Positions 15,761-24,404 of a stretch of DNA of 64,000 bases are shown here, piece by piece. Source of the DNA: Klenkia taihuensis (GTDB taxonomy: Bacteria > Actinomycetota > Actinomycetes > Mycobacteriales > Geodermatophilaceae); assembly GCF_900112525.1 (NCBI RefSeq), contig NZ_FOMD01000001.1, positions 930,001 to 994,000 of the forward strand, given 5' to 3'. The notes beneath the pieces were generated by a model, which saw only the letters and a list, made by a program, of their open reading frames with translations, did no database searches and was not told the DNA's origin. Positions within the stretch are counted from its first letter, which is position 1. The number at the start of each line of letters is the position of its first letter. The translations under genes were made by a program, and so were the position numbers.

Positions 15761-15780
15761 AACCGCGAGATCGGAACCTG

Positions 15781-16734
15781 ATGTCTTTCCCTGTCAACCC
15801 CGTCCTGGTGGAGGTGCACCGGTCGGGGTTCCTGGAGTCGGTGCACCGCGGGTCGCTCGTCGTGCTCGACGCCGACGGCGCGGTCGTGCACGCGGCCGGC
15901 GCGGTCGACGTCCCCACCCTGCCCCGGTCGTCGAACAAGCCGGTGCAGGCCACCACCTACCTCGACGCCGGGTGGGTGCCCCGCTCCACCGAGGAGCTGG
16001 CCATCGCCGCCGGCTCGCACTCCGGCGAGCCCGGCCACGTCCAGCTCGCCCTGGCGATGCTGGCCGCCGTGGGCCTCGGCCCCGACGACCTGGGCTGCCC
16101 CGCCGCGCTGCCCTCGGACGAGGCCGAGCGGGCCCGCTGGCTGGTGGCCGGCCGGGCACCCGAGCGGGCGGCGATGAACTGCTCGGGCAAGCACGCCGCG
16201 ATGCTGTCGGCCTGCGTCGCCGCCGGCTGGCCCACCCGGGGCTACCTGGACCGCGCGCACCCGCTGCAGCAGGCGATCGAGGCGCGGCTGGGCGAGGCCG
16301 GCGGCGTCCCGGTCAGCGCCGTCGTCGTCGACGGGTGCGGGGCCCCGCAGCACGCGCTGCCGGTGACCGCGCTGGCCCGCGGCGTGCTGTCGCTGGTGCA
16401 GGCCGACCCCGGCACACCCGGCCGCGCGGTGGCCGACGCGGTGCGGGCGCACCCGTGGCTGGTCGCCGGCACGGGCAAGGACGACACCCGGCTGATGGAC
16501 GCCGTCCCCGGCCTGCTGGTCAAGGGCGGCGCCGACGGCGTGCACGTGGCCGCGCTGCCCGGCGCGGGCGCGGTGGCGCTGAAGCTGGACGACGGCGGCG
16601 ACCGGGGCCGGATGCCGGCGCTGGCCGCCGGCCTGGCCCGGCTGGGCGTGGACGCCGACCTGCTGGCGCCCTTCGCGGCGCTGCCGGTCAGCGGTGGGGA
16701 CGGCGTCGTGGGCGAGGTCCGCGCGGCCGTCTGA
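15781..16734 (+). CDS. L-asparaginase II family protein
   Basis: 317 residues of the PF06089-type asparaginase family, with conserved 'HRSGFLESVHRG', 'SSNKPVQA', 'GSHSGEP' and 'MNCSGKHAAML' blocks. It would hydrolyse L-asparagine to aspartate and ammonia. ATG 15781 follows the rsiG terminator. No signal peptide is seen, so it is likely cytosolic. Confidence 0.9.
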   Translation: MSFPVNPVLVEVHRSGFLESVHRGSLVVLDADGAVVHAAGAVDVPTLPRSSNKPVQATTYLDAGWVPRSTEELAIAAGSHSGEPGHVQLALAMLAAVGLGPDDLGCPAALPSDEAERARWLVAGRAPERAAMNCSGKHAAMLSACVAAGWPTRGYLDRAHPLQQAIEARLGEAGGVPVSAVVVDGCGAPQHALPVTALARGVLSLVQADPGTPGRAVADAVRAHPWLVAGTGKDDTRLMDAVPGLLVKGGADGVHVAALPGAGAVALKLDDGGDRGRMPALAAGLARLGVDADLLAPFAALPVSGGDGVVGEVRAAV

Positions 16735-16760
16735 GGGGTCGCTCACACTGCTAGCTCTGT

Positions 16761-16798
16761 GCTTGCAGGAGCAAGCAGTGCTGGTTATGGTCGACGGC
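16761..16798. promoter_or_regulatory. promoter with palindrome over the -35 of the XRE gene
   Basis: -35 TTGCAG (16763-16768) and -10 TATGGT (16786-16791) are 17 bp apart, and the start codon follows the -10 by 7 nt, so the transcript is leaderless. The palindrome GCTTGC-AGGA-GCAAGC (16761-16776) covers the -35, a natural site for autorepression by the XRE protein. Confidence 0.65.
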
Positions 16799-17251
16799 GT
16801 GCAGAACCCGTCGGAGATCGTCAGCCAGGTCCGCGACAGCGTGACCCACGCTGCGGTCGAGGCCACCACCGTGGGGTCGCAGGTCGGTTCCCAGGTCGGT
16901 GACTTCATCCGCACCCAGCGCAACGCCGCCCAGGTGTCGTTGCGCGAACTGGCCCGCAGCGCCGGGGTCAGCAACCCCTACCTCTCGCAGGTGGAGCGGG
17001 GACTGCGCAAGCCGTCGGCGGAGATCCTGGCCCAGATCGCCCGGGGCCTGAAGATCTCCGCCGAGACGCTCTACGAGCAGGCCGGGATCCTCGACCGCCG
17101 GTCCGGCACGCCGGACACGGTCACCGCGATCCGGTCGGACCCGGCGCTGAGCGAGCGGCACAAGGCCGTGCTGCTCGACCTCTACGAGTCCCTCGCCAGT
17201 CCCCCCACCCCGCAGAACACCCCGCTCTCGAACAAGGAGGAGCACCCGTGA
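16799..17251 (+). CDS. XRE family helix-turn-helix regulator (Rv0474-like)
   Basis: 150 residues with a helix-turn-helix at about 42-95 ('LARSAGVSNPYLSQVERG'). Its C-terminal half is unstructured, with no cupin. GTG 16799 is chosen because of the leaderless -10; the frame is open further upstream, but that would pass through the promoter. Its stop overlaps the next gene. Location next to an HbhA-like gene and DUF2516 matches the Rv0474-Rv0475-Rv0476 order. Confidence 0.85.
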   Translation: MQNPSEIVSQVRDSVTHAAVEATTVGSQVGSQVGDFIRTQRNAAQVSLRELARSAGVSNPYLSQVERGLRKPSAEILAQIARGLKISAETLYEQAGILDRRSGTPDTVTAIRSDPALSERHKAVLLDLYESLASPPTPQNTPLSNKEEHP

Positions 17252-18207
17252 ACGCCACCGAGGCCCGCGAGCTCACCAAGAAGCGCGCCCAGCGCACCGT
17301 CCGCGACGTCCAGCTGACCGCCAAGGCGGCCGGCGAGTACGCCGTCAGCACCGGCCGCACCGGCGTGCTGGCCGCCATCGGCGCCGGCGACGTCGCCGTC
17401 GACCGCGCCCGCACCGTCCTGGAGACGCTGCGCGGTCGCGCCGAGGCCCTGCCCGGCGAGGCCCAGGCCCAGGCCGACGCCGCCGTCAAGGAGGCCCGCG
17501 CCCGCGCCGAGGCCACCCGCGAGCGGGTCACCTCGCTGTTCGGCCAGGCCCGCACCCGCGCGGGGAGCGCGGCCGACCGCGCGCAGGACGCCGCCCGCCC
17601 CGAGGCCGTCAAGGACACCGCCACCGAGGTCCGCGGCACCGTCACCACCCTGGCCGGCGCCGTCCGCGACCAGGCGCTGACCATGGTCACCGGCCTGGCC
17701 GCCCGCGGCGAGGAGGTCGTCGACGACCTGCGCCGCCAGCCCGGCTTCCGCAACCTGGTCGGCACCGCCGAGCGCGCCGTCGACACCGTCGAGGACGCCC
17801 TCGAGGACGTGCTCGACACGACCGACGAGACCGTCGGCGAGACCGCCGACGAGGTCACCTCGGTCGCGCAGAGGACCAAGTCCGAGGCCGGCGAGGCCGC
17901 CGACGAGGTCACCTCCGCGGCGCAGAGGACCAAGGCGCGCACCAGCAAGGCCGTCACCGAGGTCAAGCGGGACGTCCGCCGCGAGGCCCGCTCGGCCAAG
18001 CGCTCGCTGCGCTCCACCGCCGGCACCACCACCCAGGCCCCGGCCAAGCGCACCCCGGCCAAGCGGACCGCCGCCGCCACGGGCACCAAGGCCACCCCCG
18101 CCAAGGCCGCCTCCGCCAAGGCCACCGCCCCGTCGGCCCGCAGCAGCGCGCCGTCGGCCTCGAGCAACGCCCCCTCGGCGTCCAGCTCCGCCCCCAGCTC
18201 CAGCTGA
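17248..18207 (+). CDS. HbhA-like heparin-binding/coiled-coil protein with histone-like tail
   Basis: 319 residues. A long charged coiled coil is followed by a Lys/Ala/Pro-rich tail (about 255-319) like that of heparin-binding hemagglutinin. In mycobacteria HbhA is a surface adhesin and binds DNA or lipid; here the role is not proven. Residues about 195-232 hold a tandem duplication of an 18-residue unit ('DEVTSVAQRTK' / 'DEVTSAAQRTK'). GTG 17248 overlaps the xre stop and has AAGGAGG upstream. Low sequence complexity of the tail makes homology alone weak; context is the main support. Confidence 0.75.
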   Translation: MNATEARELTKKRAQRTVRDVQLTAKAAGEYAVSTGRTGVLAAIGAGDVAVDRARTVLETLRGRAEALPGEAQAQADAAVKEARARAEATRERVTSLFGQARTRAGSAADRAQDAARPEAVKDTATEVRGTVTTLAGAVRDQALTMVTGLAARGEEVVDDLRRQPGFRNLVGTAERAVDTVEDALEDVLDTTDETVGETADEVTSVAQRTKSEAGEAADEVTSAAQRTKARTSKAVTEVKRDVRREARSAKRSLRSTAGTTTQAPAKRTPAKRTAAATGTKATPAKAASAKATAPSARSSAPSASSNAPSASSSAPSSS

Positions 18208-18212
18208 GCACG

Positions 18213-18255
18213 ACCGCAGGGCCCGCAGCGCAACCGCCGCTGCGGGCCCTGCGGT
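18213..18255 (+). terminator. strong hairpin terminator after hbhA-like gene
   Basis: An 18-bp perfect stem, ACCGCAGGGCCCGCAGCG (18213-18230) with its complement (18238-18255), encloses a 7-nt loop. No U-tract follows, which is usual in high-GC actinobacteria. Confidence 0.8.
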
Positions 18256-18278
18256 GTCCCCGCAGCTACGCTGGGCGC

Positions 18279-18566
18279 ATGGCGGGTTTCGACAACGCGG
18301 TGTTCGCGGTCATCCTCTACGCCGTGCTCGCCCTCGGGGCCTGGGCGACGGTCGACGCGATCATCCGCCCGGCCGCCGGATACGTGGCCACCGGCAAGCT
18401 GAGCAAGCCCGCGTGGGTGGCCATCACCGCCATCGCGACGCTGGTCGTCTACGCCTTCGGCGTGCTGTCGTTCCTGGGCCTGCCGGCCATCGTGGCCATC
18501 ATCGTCTACCTGGTCGACGTCCGGCCGGCCCTGCGCGGCCTGCAGTCGGGCAACAGCAGCTGGTGA
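18279..18566 (+). CDS. DUF2516 membrane protein
   Basis: 95 residues with three hydrophobic segments and the conserved DUF2516 pattern. ATG 18279 is leaderless, with TACGCT (18267-18272) 6 nt upstream. It follows the hbhA-like gene as in mycobacteria. Function unknown. Confidence 0.85.
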   Translation: MAGFDNAVFAVILYAVLALGAWATVDAIIRPAAGYVATGKLSKPAWVAITAIATLVVYAFGVLSFLGLPAIVAIIVYLVDVRPALRGLQSGNSSW

Positions 18567-18572
18567 GCTGCC

Positions 18573-18636
18573 CGCGGCTCAGCCGCGGCACCCCTGCGCG
18601 GCTCAGCCGCGGCACCCCTGCGCGGCTCAGCCGCGG
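18573..18636. repeat. tandem 24-bp repeat (2.7 copies) between DUF2516 and pspC
   Basis: The unit CGCGGCTCAGCCGCGG plus CACCCCTG occurs at 18573-18596, 18597-18620 and in part at 18621-18636. Each unit contains the near-palindrome CGCGGCT-C-AGCCGCG. The third copy overlaps the stop codon and last codons of the convergent pspC gene, so the array probably grew by duplicating that gene's 3' end. Confidence 0.8.
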
Positions 18637-18821
18637 GGCATGACCACCCAGAGCAGCAGGTAGGCGATGAACTGCGGCCCGGGCAGCACGCAGGAGATCA
18701 GGAACGCCGCCCGGACGACGGTGCGGGACAGCCCGAAACGGCGGGCCAGGCCGGAGCACACCCCGGCAATGACCTTGTGCTGGGTGTCGCGGGCGAAGCT
18801 GCGCGGAGCCGGGGAGGTCAT
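18627..18821 (-). CDS. PspC domain membrane protein
   Basis: 64 residues: a PspC domain ('RDTQHKVIAGVCSGLARRFG') with one or two membrane segments. PspC-type proteins take part in envelope stress control. ATG 18821 follows a leaderless -10 (TACGGT, complement of 18828-18833) by 6 nt. Its 3' end runs into the tandem repeat. Confidence 0.85.
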   Translation of the reverse strand: MTSPAPRSFARDTQHKVIAGVCSGLARRFGLSRTVVRAAFLISCVLPGPQFIAYLLLWVVMPRG

Positions 18822-18862
18822 GCCGACACCGTAAGGTCGCCCGCTGGCAGGCGCCTGGTGGA

Positions 18863-19723
18863 TCAGCCGAAGATGCCTGGTGGGGGCTCCGGCGACGCCA
18901 CGGCCGCATCGTCGGCGACCGGCAGCGACGTCCCCACGAACGCGTCCAGGTCCTCGCCCGCGACCACCCGTGAGGGCATCGGGTCCCCGGCGCAGCGGCG
19001 GGTCAGCGCGGCCACCGGGAGCTCGGCACCCGAGGCGACCGCGACGGTGTTGCCGTGCCGGCGTCCCCGCAGCGTGCCGGGCTCGGCGGCCAGCAGCACG
19101 TGGCCGAACACCGCCCGCAGGGTCGCGGCCTGGGTGCGCAGGAAGCGCAGCGGCGGGCCGTCGGAGACGTTCCACGCCGTCACCCCGCCCGGCCGCAGCA
19201 CCCGCGCCACCTGCGCGGCGAACTCGGTGCTGGTCAGGTGCGCCGGGGTGCGCGCACCGGCGAACACGTCGACCAGCACCAGGTCGGCGCTCGCGTCGTG
19301 CATCGCCTCCAGGCCCGCCCGGGCGTCGGCGGCCCGCACCCGGATGCGCGCCCCGCGGGGCAGCGGCAGGTGCTCGCGGACCAGCTCGGTCAGCGGCTCG
19401 TCGACCTCCACCACCCGCTGCCGCGAGCCCGGCCGGGTGACCGCCACGTACCGGGGCAGGGTCAGCGCGCCCCCGCCCAGGTGGACGACGTCCAGCGGCG
19501 CGCCCTCCTCGGCGGCCAGGTCGACGACGTGGCCCATCCGGCGCACGTACTCGAACTCCAGGTGCGCCGGGTCGTCGAGGTCCACGTGCGACTGCGGGAC
19601 GCCGTCCAGCATGAGCACGTAGCTGCGGTCGCGGTCGGCGTCCCCGAGGATCTCGGCCACCCCGCCGGCCACCGCCACCTGCCCGGGCAGGACGGGGTGC
19701 TCGGGCGCCCTGCGCCTGCTCAC
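18863..19723 (-). CDS. spermidine synthase-like methyltransferase-fold protein
   Basis: 286 residues with a Rossmann methyltransferase/SpeE fold: nucleotide motif 'VVHLGGGALTLPRYVAV' and 'VVEVDEPLTELVREH', and 'ADLVLVDVFAG'. Polyamine synthase-like, but the active-site signature is not decisive. GTG 19723 overlaps the stop of the upstream methyltransferase gene. Confidence 0.75.
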   Translation of the reverse strand: MSRRRAPEHPVLPGQVAVAGGVAEILGDADRDRSYVLMLDGVPQSHVDLDDPAHLEFEYVRRMGHVVDLAAEEGAPLDVVHLGGGALTLPRYVAVTRPGSRQRVVEVDEPLTELVREHLPLPRGARIRVRAADARAGLEAMHDASADLVLVDVFAGARTPAHLTSTEFAAQVARVLRPGGVTAWNVSDGPPLRFLRTQAATLRAVFGHVLLAAEPGTLRGRRHGNTVAVASGAELPVAALTRRCAGDPMPSRVVAGEDLDAFVGTSLPVADDAAVASPEPPPGIFG

Positions 19724-20583
19724 GGGGCGGGCGCGACGGCGGACCAGCGGACGGTCACCTCGCCGTGCCGCCAGCGCCGGGTCGAGCCCACCAGGGGCCA
19801 GCCCTGCGCGGCCAGCGCCTCCACGGCGGCCACCCACCGCTGCCGCGGGCCGAACGTCGACAGCCCCGCCGCCGACGCCCACGCGGTGTCGAAGGCGGTC
19901 AGGAACCCGTGCACCGGCTGCCCGGGGACGTTGTGGTGGATGAGCGCCTTGGGCAGCCGCTCGGCCAGGTCGGAGGGCCGGTCGATGTCGGAGGGCCGGA
20001 CGGCGAGGGTGAGGGTGAGCGGCCCCGACTCGTCCAGCGCCACCCAGCAGGCCCGCCGTCCCCACTCGTCGCAGGTGCCCTCGACCAGCAGCCCGCCGGG
20101 GCCCAGCGCCGCGCACATGGTCTGCCAGGCCCGGGCCGCGGACTCCTCGTCGTACTGGCGCAGCACGTTGAACGCCCGCACCAGCACCGGCGCCAGCCCG
20201 GCCAGCTCGAAGCCGCCCACCCGGAAGTCCACCCGCGGCGGGTCCCGGTCGCCGGCGACCGCGGCCACCCGCTCGGGGTCGATCTCCAGCCCGACGACCT
20301 CCAGGCCGTCGACCTCGGGCCCGAGCCGGTCGACCAGCTCCAGGGTGGTCACCGCCGAGGCGCCGTACCCCAGGTCGACCACCAGCGGGCGGGCCGCGTC
20401 GCGCAGCCGGGGCACCTGGGTGGCGAGCAGCCAGCGGTCGACCCTGCGCAGCCGGTTGGCGTTGGTGGTGCCGCGGGTGGGCAGGCCCAGCGCGCGGGCG
20501 CGGCCGGCGGCCAGCCGGGGCTGCCTGCGGGTCGGGGGCAGCACCGCCTTGGCGGAGTGGTCCCGCCCGTGGTCGCTGCTCAC
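19720..20583 (-). CDS. class I SAM-dependent methyltransferase
   Basis: 287 residues with motif I 'LVVDLGYGASAVTTLEL' and post-motif 'VVGLEIDPERV'. N-terminal segment is basic and unusual (RRQPRLAAGRARALGL), which might contact RNA or a large substrate. GTG 20583 is near a -10 (TACGCT on the minus strand, complement 20592-20597) 8 nt away and is divergent from murB. Target unknown. Confidence 0.8.
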   Translation of the reverse strand: MSSDHGRDHSAKAVLPPTRRQPRLAAGRARALGLPTRGTTNANRLRRVDRWLLATQVPRLRDAARPLVVDLGYGASAVTTLELVDRLGPEVDGLEVVGLEIDPERVAAVAGDRDPPRVDFRVGGFELAGLAPVLVRAFNVLRQYDEESAARAWQTMCAALGPGGLLVEGTCDEWGRRACWVALDESGPLTLTLAVRPSDIDRPSDLAERLPKALIHHNVPGQPVHGFLTAFDTAWASAAGLSTFGPRQRWVAAVEALAAQGWPLVGSTRRWRHGEVTVRWSAVAPAP

Positions 20584-20618
20584 CGGCCCGCAGCGTAGTC
20601 GCGGCTAGCGTGGGGGCC
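20584..20618. promoter_or_regulatory. divergent promoters of methyltransferase and murB
   Basis: TAGCGT (20606-20611) stands 7 nt before murB's GTG 20619. AGCGTA (20592-20597; TACGCT on the minus strand) stands 8 nt before the methyltransferase GTG. Both would give leaderless or nearly leaderless mRNAs from one 35-bp region. Confidence 0.55.
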
Positions 20619-21626
20619 GTGCAGGTGCATCAGGGAACCCGGCTGGCCGACCTCACCACGCTCGCGGTGGGGGGTCCGGTGGACCGGTTGGTCGAGGTGC
20701 ACGACGCCGACGAGCTGGTCGCCGCGGTGCGCGGCGCCGACGAGGCCGGCCGGCCGCTGCTGGTGCTGGGCGGGGGCTCCAACGTGGTCGCCCCCGACGC
20801 CGGCTGGCCCGGGGACGTCGTCGCCGTCCGCTCGCGCGGGATGGTGCGCACCGGCGACTCGCTGGAGGTCCAGGCCGGGGAGCCGTGGGACGACCTGGTC
20901 GCGCACACCGTCGCCGAGGGCCTGGCCGGCATGGAGGCGCTCTCCGGCATCCCCGGCAGCACCGGGGCCACGCCGGTGCAGAACGTGGGCGCCTACGGCC
21001 AGGAGGTCGCCCAGACCATCACCGCCGTGCGGGTGCTCGACCGCCGCGACGGCACCGTGCGCACGCTCTCGCCGGGCGACTGCGGGTTCGGCTACCGGGA
21101 CTCGGCGCTGAAGCGGGACCCCGGCGTGTTCGTCGTCCTCACCGTGACCTTCGGGCTGACCGCCTCGGAGCTGTCGATGCCGGTGGGGTACGCCGAGCTG
21201 GCCCGGCGGCTGGGCGTCGAGGTGGGGGAGCGGGCGCCGCTGGCCGACGTCCGGGCCGCGGTGCTGGAGCTGCGCCGCGGCAAGGGCATGGTGCTCGACC
21301 CGGCCGACCCCGACTCGCGCAGCGCCGGCTCGTTCTTCACCAACCCCGTCGTCCCGGCGTCGATGGCGGTCGAGGGGTGCCCGAGCTGGCCGGCCGGGGA
21401 CGACGTGAAGCTGTCGGCGGCGTGGCTGGTGCAGCACGCCGGGTTCGGCCGCGGCACCCGCGACGGCCTCGTGGGGACGTCGTCCCGGCACTCGCTGGCG
21501 CTCACCACCGAGCCGGGCGCCACCGCCGACGAGCTGCTCGCCTTCGCCGGCCGCGTCGTCGACGCCGTCCGCGAGCGGTTCGGCGTCACCCTCGTCCCCG
21601 AGCCGACCGCGGTGCGCCCCTCCTGA
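20619..21626 (+). CDS. murB: UDP-N-acetylenolpyruvoylglucosamine reductase
   Basis: 335 residues with FAD-binding 'LVLGGGSNVVAPD', the core 'GIPGSTGATPVQNVGAYGQE' and the catalytic C-terminal block 'SAGSFFTNPVV'. It reduces the enolpyruvyl group to form UDP-MurNAc for peptidoglycan. GTG 20619 is preferred over 20610 because of the leaderless TAGCGT. It matches murB of the mycobacterial murB-mshA neighbourhood. Confidence 0.95.
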   Translation: MQVHQGTRLADLTTLAVGGPVDRLVEVHDADELVAAVRGADEAGRPLLVLGGGSNVVAPDAGWPGDVVAVRSRGMVRTGDSLEVQAGEPWDDLVAHTVAEGLAGMEALSGIPGSTGATPVQNVGAYGQEVAQTITAVRVLDRRDGTVRTLSPGDCGFGYRDSALKRDPGVFVVLTVTFGLTASELSMPVGYAELARRLGVEVGERAPLADVRAAVLELRRGKGMVLDPADPDSRSAGSFFTNPVVPASMAVEGCPSWPAGDDVKLSAAWLVQHAGFGRGTRDGLVGTSSRHSLALTTEPGATADELLAFAGRVVDAVRERFGVTLVPEPTAVRPS

Positions 21627-21642
21627 CCCGGGCACGGCCCGG

Positions 21643-21700
21643 GTATCGGAAGCTCCACCCGAGCGAACGGGCCCGTCGGGACGGGTAGAGCTTCCGGTAC
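21643..21700. terminator. long hairpin after murB
   Basis: CGGAAGCTC (21647-21655) pairs with GAGCTTCCG (21688-21696), extended to about 13 bp by flanking pairs including one G-U. It lies between the convergent murB and SDR genes and can serve both strands. Confidence 0.6.
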
Positions 21701-21709
21701 CCCGGGGGG

Positions 21710-22480
21710 TCAGGGCTCGCGGTGCACCTTGTGCTGGGCGGCCTGGGCGCGGGGGCGGACCACCATGAGGTCGACGTTCACGTGGTGCGGGCGGGTGATC
21801 GCCCAGGCCACGCAGTCGGCGACGTCCTCGGCGACCAGCGGCTCCCGCACGCCCTCGTAGACCTTGGCGGCCTTCGCGGCGTCACCGGTGCGGTTGAGCG
21901 CGAACTCGTCGGTCCGGACCATCCCGGGCGCGATCTCCACCACGCGCACCGGCTCGGCGACCAGCTCCAGCCGCATCGTCTCGGCCAGGGTGTGCACGCC
22001 GTGCTTGGCCGCGGTGTAGCTCGCGCCGCCCTCGTAGCTGACCAGCCCGGCGGTGGAGCCCATGAGCACCACGTCGCCGGCGCCGGAGGCGCGCAGCGCG
22101 GGCAGCAGCGCCTTGGTCACCCGCACGGTGCCCAGCACGTTGACCTCGAAGGCGCGGGTCCAGGAGGACAGGTCGGCCTCGGCGACGGGGGCGGCGTCGA
22201 ACGCGCCGCCGGCGTTGTTGACCAGCACGTCGACCCGGTCCAGCGATCCGGCCAGCGCGGCCACGGACTCGTCGCTGGTCACGTCGAGCTCGACCGCGCG
22301 GCCGCCGATCCGCCCGGCCAGCTCGCTCAGCCGGTCCAGCCGGCGGGCGGCCAGGACGACGTCGAAGCCGTCGGCGGCCAGCCGGGTCGCGGTGGCCGCG
22401 CCGATGCCGCTGGAGGCACCGGTGACCACGGCCACACGACCGGTGCCGGGGAAGGGGAGCGACGGGGTCTCGGCAGGCAT
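21710..22480 (-). CDS. SDR family NAD(P)-dependent oxidoreductase
   Basis: 256 residues, full SDR set: TGASSGIG (about 20-27), NNAG, catalytic Ser in 'LMGSTAGL', and YTAAKH with Tyr and Lys. It is the counterpart of a mycobacterial SDR beside mshA. ATG 22480 lies 6 nt from CAGACT (complement of 22487-22492), a leaderless promoter. Substrate unknown. Confidence 0.9.
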   Translation of the reverse strand: MPAETPSLPFPGTGRVAVVTGASSGIGAATATRLAADGFDVVLAARRLDRLSELAGRIGGRAVELDVTSDESVAALAGSLDRVDVLVNNAGGAFDAAPVAEADLSSWTRAFEVNVLGTVRVTKALLPALRASGAGDVVLMGSTAGLVSYEGGASYTAAKHGVHTLAETMRLELVAEPVRVVEIAPGMVRTDEFALNRTGDAAKAAKVYEGVREPLVAEDVADCVAWAITRPHHVNVDLMVVRPRAQAAQHKVHREP

Positions 22481-22551
22481 GCCCCCAGTCTGCTGGTGCA
22501 GGATGGGGGGCCGACAACGCGCCCGCCCGGGGCGCCCGCGGGAGGAGTGGC

Positions 22552-23907
22552 GTGCCTGGTCGTCGCCCCCTGCGCCCGGTGGGCCAGCGGCACGGGCGCG
22601 TCCCGCTGCCGCGCCGGGTCGCCACCCTCAGCGTGCACACCAGCCCGCTGGACCAGCCCGGGGCCGGGGACGCCGGGGGGCTGAACGTCTACGTCGTCGA
22701 GGTGTCGCGCCGGCTCGCCGCCCGCGGCATCGCCGTCGAGGTGTTCACCCGGGCCACCTCCTCGGAGCTGCCGCCGGTGGTGGAGATGGTCCCCGGCGTC
22801 ACCGTGCGGCACGTGTCCGCCGGCCCGTTCGAGGGCCTGGGCAAGGACGACCTGCCCGCGCAGCTGTGCGCGTTCACCGCCGCGGTGCTGCGCGAGGAGG
22901 CCCGGCACGAGCCCGGCCACTACGACGTGCTGCACAGCCACTACTGGCTCTCCGGCCAGGTGGGCTGGCTGGCCCGCGACCGGTGGGGCGTGCCGCTGGT
23001 GCACTCCGCGCACACGCTGGCCAAGGTGAAGAACGCCGCGCTGGCCGAGGGCGACGCCCCCGAGCCGCGGGCCCGGGTGATCGGCGAGGAGCAGGTGGTG
23101 GCCGAGGCCGACCGGCTGATCGCCAACACCGCCGAGGAGGCCCGCCAGCTGGTGCGCTGGTACGACGCCGACCCCGCCCGCACCCTCGTCGTCCCGCCCG
23201 GGGTGGACCTGGACCGGTTCACCCCCGGCGACCGGGCCGCCGCGCGCCGCGCGGTCGGGGTGGCCGACGACGCGCTGGTGCTGCTGTTCGTCGGCCGCAT
23301 CCAGCCGCTCAAGGCCCCCGACGTGCTGCTGCGCGCCGCCGCCCGGCTGCTGGCCGACGAGCCGGCACTGCGGAGCCGGCTGCAGGTGCTGGTGGTCGGT
23401 GCGCCCAGCGGCAGCGGGCTGGCCGAGCCCCGCCGGCTGCAGGAGCTCGCCGTCTCCCTGGGCATCACCGACGTCGTCCGGTCCGTGCCGCCGCAGGCGC
23501 CCGCCGCGCTGGCCGAGCACTACCGCGCCGCCGACGTCGCCGTCGTCCCCAGCCACAACGAGTCCTTCGGGCTGGTGGCGCTGGAGGCGCAGGCCTGCGG
23601 CACCCCCGTGGTGGCCGCCGCCGTGGGCGGGCTGCCCACCGCGGTCGACGACGGGGTGTCGGGCGTGCTGGTCCCCGGCCACGACCCGGCCGACTACGCC
23701 GCGGCCATCCGCAAGGTCGTGGAGCAGCGCGAGCTGCTGTCGGCCGGGGCCCGCCGGCACGCCGAGCGGTTCAGCTGGGACCGCACCACCGACTCCCTCG
23801 TCGACGCCTACGCCGCCGCCATCGGCGAGATGCGCGCGGTGGTCCGGCCGCCCCGCGACCGGGTGCGCGCCGCCGTCCGGGCGTTCTCGGTCGGGGGGTC
23901 GCGGTGA
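22552..23907 (+). CDS. mshA: D-inositol-3-phosphate glycosyltransferase (mycothiol synthesis)
   Basis: 451 residues, GT4 family. '[23 protein letters not shown]' region binds the donor, and '[20 protein letters not shown]' carries the nucleotide-sugar-binding E. MshA joins GlcNAc to inositol 3-phosphate, the first step of mycothiol, the actinobacterial thiol. GTG 22552 follows a GGGAGGAG ribosome-binding site. The SDR-mshA-YbjN-gpm order is that of mycobacteria. Confidence 0.94.
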   Translation: MPGRRPLRPVGQRHGRVPLPRRVATLSVHTSPLDQPGAGDAGGLNVYVVEVSRRLAARGIAVEVFTRATSSELPPVVEMVPGVTVRHVSAGPFEGLGKDDLPAQLCAFTAAVLREEARHEPGHYDVLHSHYWLSGQVGWLARDRWGVPLVHSAHTLAKVKNAALAEGDAPEPRARVIGEEQVVAEADRLIANTAEEARQLVRWYDADPARTLVVPPGVDLDRFTPGDRAAARRAVGVADDALVLLFVGRIQPLKAPDVLLRAAARLLADEPALRSRLQVLVVGAPSGSGLAEPRRLQELAVSLGITDVVRSVPPQAPAALAEHYRAADVAVVPSHNESFGLVALEAQACGTPVVAAAVGGLPTAVDDGVSGVLVPGHDPADYAAAIRKVVEQRELLSAGARRHAERFSWDRTTDSLVDAYAAAIGEMRAVVRPPRDRVRAAVRAFSVGGSR

Positions 23908-24404
23908 GCACCGTCGCCGAGCTGGAGCGGGTGGTCGACGCCGCGCTGCGGGAGGCCGAGCTGGTCTACGAGCACCCCGCGCCCGGCCGGTTCCTGGTCG
24001 ACCTGCCCGGCACCAAGAAGCTCAAGACGGTCTGCGGGCTGGTCATCGGGGAGCACGGGCTGCGCGTCGAGGCCTTCGTCTGCCGGCAGCCCGACGAGAA
24101 CCGCGAGCAGCTGTGGACCTGGCTGCTCCAGCACAACGCCCGGATGTACGGCGTCGCCTACTCCATCGACGCCGTCGGCGACGTCTACCTGACCGGCCGG
24201 GTCAGCGCGGCCTCGGTGACGGCCGAGGAGGTGGACCGGCTGCTGGGGGCGGTGCTCAGCTACGCCGACGACCACTTCAACACCATGCTCGAGATCGGCT
24301 TCGGCACCTCGATCCGGCGGGAGTGGGACTGGCGGGTCAAGCGCGGTGAGTCGCTGCGCAACCTGGAGGCGTTCGCCGACTTCGTGCGCCGACCGCGGGA
24401 GTGA
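23904..24404 (+). CDS. YbjN domain protein
   Basis: 166 residues, YbjN fold, similar in position to Rv0487 after mshA. GTG 23904 overlaps the mshA stop. YbjN proteins resemble type III secretion chaperone folds and are linked to stress responses in enterobacteria, but the actinobacterial role is unknown. Its stop overlaps the transporter start. Confidence 0.85.
   Translation: MSTVAELERVVDAALREAELVYEHPAPGRFLVDLPGTKKLKTVCGLVIGEHGLRVEAFVCRQPDENREQLWTWLLQHNARMYGVAYSIDAVGDVYLTGRVSAASVTAEEVDRLLGAVLSYADDHFNTMLEIGFGTSIRREWDWRVKRGESLRNLEAFADFVRRPRE

Noticed and set aside
18573-18636. CRISPR-like array
   Set aside because: The units are direct tandem copies with no spacers and only 24 bp, next to no cas genes.
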